Shown piece after piece: positions 62,867 to 64,000 of a DNA stretch of 64,000 nucleotides. This stretch comes from Hydrogenophaga palleronii NBRC 102513 (GTDB lineage: Bacteria; Pseudomonadota; Gammaproteobacteria; Burkholderiales; Burkholderiaceae_C), in assembly GCF_001571225.1 (NCBI RefSeq), contig NZ_BCTJ01000005.1, forward strand, positions 62,001-126,000. The letters are read 5' to 3'. The position numbers and the translations under genes are program-made. How positions within the stretch are numbered: position 1 is the stretch's first letter; the number at the start of each line of letters is the position of its first letter. The notes beneath the pieces are model-generated. The model saw only the letters and a list, made by a program, of their open reading frames with translations, was not told the DNA's origin and made no database searches.

Positions 62867-62896
62867 ATTATGGCATGGATGCGAAAGCCGCGTCAA
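62867..62896 (-). promoter_or_regulatory. Candidate sigma-70 promoter of the spc-alpha block
   Basis: On the minus strand TTGACG (62896-62891), an 18-base spacer and CATAAT (62872-62867) match the consensus well. The -35 box overlaps the glpD stop codon (62893-62895). The leader to rplN would be about 145 bases. Confidence 0.6.
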
Positions 62897-64000
62897 CCGG
62901 CGGTCGGAGAATTTGGCAGATACCGGGCGCACAAGGCCTGGAAAGTGGCCAGATCCGGGTCGGTGCCGAGCTCTTCGGCCAGGATGGCCGCCACCGCCGG
63001 CGCCATGCGGGCGGCCTCGACGGCGTCCAGGAACAACACGCGCCAGCGCCTAGCGAGCACATCTTCCACCGTCTGCGCATATTCAAAGCGGGCGGCGTAA
63101 CGCACCATGGCTTCGGTGAGGCCGTGGCCGAGCGCGTTCGCCGCTCCCGGGCATTGCTGCACCTGGGCGGCTTCGCTGCCGTACAGGTGCAGGCCGGGTG
63201 CGTCGTGCACCGGCACCGTGGTGGCAGTACCCGCCCGGGCAGTGCCCAGCAACTCATGGGTGGCGCTCTGCCCGCCGGCCCGGCGCGGCAGCAGCTGGCT
63301 GTCGAAACAGCGCTCCAGCACGTCCTCGGCCATGGCGCGGTAGGTGGTCCATTTGCCGCCGGTGACGGTGACCAGGCCATTGGCGTCGACCACGATGGTG
63401 TGTTCGCGCGACAACACCTTGGTGCCGCCCTCGGCCGCGGCGGGCGCGGCCACCAGCGGGCGCAGGCCGACCCAGAGGCTGCGGATGTCTTCCCGGCGCA
63501 CCGGGCGGGCCAGGGCCTGGCTGGCCTCGCCCAGGATGAAGGACAGCTCTTCGGCAAAGGCGTCGGGCTCGCGCGGCAGGTCGCGCCGGGGGGTGTCGGT
63601 GGTGCCCAGCACCAGCTTGCCCAGCCAGGGCACGGCGAACAGCACCCGGCCGTCCCGCGTCTTGGGCACCAGCAGGGCGTGGCCACCGGGCATGAAGTCG
63701 CGGTCCACCACGACGTGCACGCCCTGGCTCGGGCTCACCATGTGCGAGGCCTCGCCCTGGTGGCCGGCTGGCCGGGTGCGGTCGCGCAGGGCGTCGACCC
63801 AGACGCCGGTGGCGTTCACCACACAACGCGCCTGCAGCTCGAAGGAGGTGCCGCCACGGCGGTCGCTCACCTGCAGGCTGGACAGCGGCTGCTCGCCACC
63901 CGAGAGCTGGCGCACGGCCGTGACTTCGGCGTAATTCAAGACTTGGGCCCCGGCGGCCTCGGCGCTGCGCGCCAGTGCCAGCGCCAGGCGCGCGTCGTCG
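62893..64000 (-). CDS. glpD: Glycerol-3-phosphate dehydrogenase/oxidase (5' part outside the window)
   Basis: At least 369 codons; the frame is open to the window edge (upstream residues read DDARLALALARSAEAAGA). The FAD-dependent GlpD family is indicated by VVNATGVWVDALRD, HMVSPSQGVHVVVDRDFMPG, FAVPWLGKLVLGTTDTP and TVTGGKWTTYRAMAEDVL, followed by the C-terminal helical domain (AARFEYAQTVEDVLARRWRV-LFLDAVEA). The enzyme oxidises glycerol-3-phosphate to dihydroxyacetone phosphate at the inner membrane and feeds quinones. Its stop overlaps the -35 box of the ribosomal promoter. Confidence 0.9.
   Translation of the reverse strand, partial: DDARLALALARSAEAAGAQVLNYAEVTAVRQLSGGEQPLSSLQVSDRRGGTSFELQARCVVNATGVWVDALRDRTRPAGHQGEASHMVSPSQGVHVVVDRDFMPGGHALLVPKTRDGRVLFAVPWLGKLVLGTTDTPRRDLPREPDAFAEELSFILGEASQALARPVRREDIRSLWVGLRPLVAAPAAAEGGTKVLSREHTIVVDANGLVTVTGGKWTTYRAMAEDVLERCFDSQLLPRRAGGQSATHELLGTARAGTATTVPVHDAPGLHLYGSEAAQVQQCPGAANALGHGLTEAMVRYAARFEYAQTVEDVLARRWRVLFLDAVEAARMAPAVAAILAEELGTDPDLATFQALCARYLPNSPTAG

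Overview
The window looks like chromosomal DNA of a high-G+C betaproteobacterium, most likely Burkholderiales and probably Comamonadaceae (for example a Hydrogenophaga/Acidovorax-type genome). This is inferred from the gene order of the ribosomal block, several Bug-type substrate-binding proteins, dense codirectional operons and family-level recognition of many products. No database was searched. Most of the window is visibly very G+C-rich; the clear exception is the SIR2-like gene at 33.25-34.68 kb, with 52-55% G+C in two lines counted by hand.

Layout. 1-2.8 kb: end of a branched-chain-type ABC uptake system with a PaaK-like protein. 2.9-4.4 kb: a Bug-type binding protein and a DUF1840 gene, sharing a terminator. 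4.5-11.8 kb: an aromatic-acid operon (fused 2-aminobenzoyl-CoA/salicylyl-CoA monooxygenase-reductase, MarR, enoyl-CoA hydratase, acyl-CoA dehydrogenase, aryl-CoA ligase, RidA) whose gaps carry a structured intergenic repeat. 11.8-13.1 kb: small membrane, hypothetical and PsiF-repeat genes. 13.2-16.9 kb: LysR, Bug binding protein and FAD monooxygenase. 16.9-23.5 kb, minus strand: urtABCDE-fmdA-fmdB (urea/short-chain amide uptake plus formamidase). 23.6-28.0 kb, divergent: a very large NCS1-permease/hybrid histidine kinase fusion and its LuxR-type response regulator. 28.1-30.2 kb: selD-selU. 30.3-32.7 kb: an amino-acid ABC transporter without an ATPase gene, followed by a decayed response-regulator fragment. 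33.3-34.7 kb: an orphan SIR2-like gene. 34.8-43.2 kb: small genes, a hydrolase-patatin-diiron operon, a two-component system and a SnoaL-like/AraC pair. 43.2-52.1 kb: LysR/PACE efflux pair, MFS and EamA transporters, regulators and small membrane proteins. 52.3-53.6 kb: a degenerate IS3-family element. 53.6-62.7 kb, minus strand: tRNA-fMet and the spc-alpha ribosomal gene block (rplN to rplQ, with secY, infA and rpoA). 62.9-64 kb: glpD, cut by the window end.

How the parts work together. The urt-fmd operon and the permease-kinase/regulator pair share one divergent promoter region. That region holds a near-perfect 7-2-7 NarL/LuxR-type inverted repeat (23606-23621), suggesting a nutrient-sensing circuit in which a transporter-like sensor controls urea/amide uptake. 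The 4.5-11.8 kb operon reads as a CoA-thioester route for an aromatic acid, with a MarR-type operator candidate just before its first gene. The structured repeat family, with compensating base changes between copies, occurs only between codirectional genes. The strongest candidates for poorly described biology are the permease-kinase circuit, the structured intergenic repeats and the SIR2-like gene.
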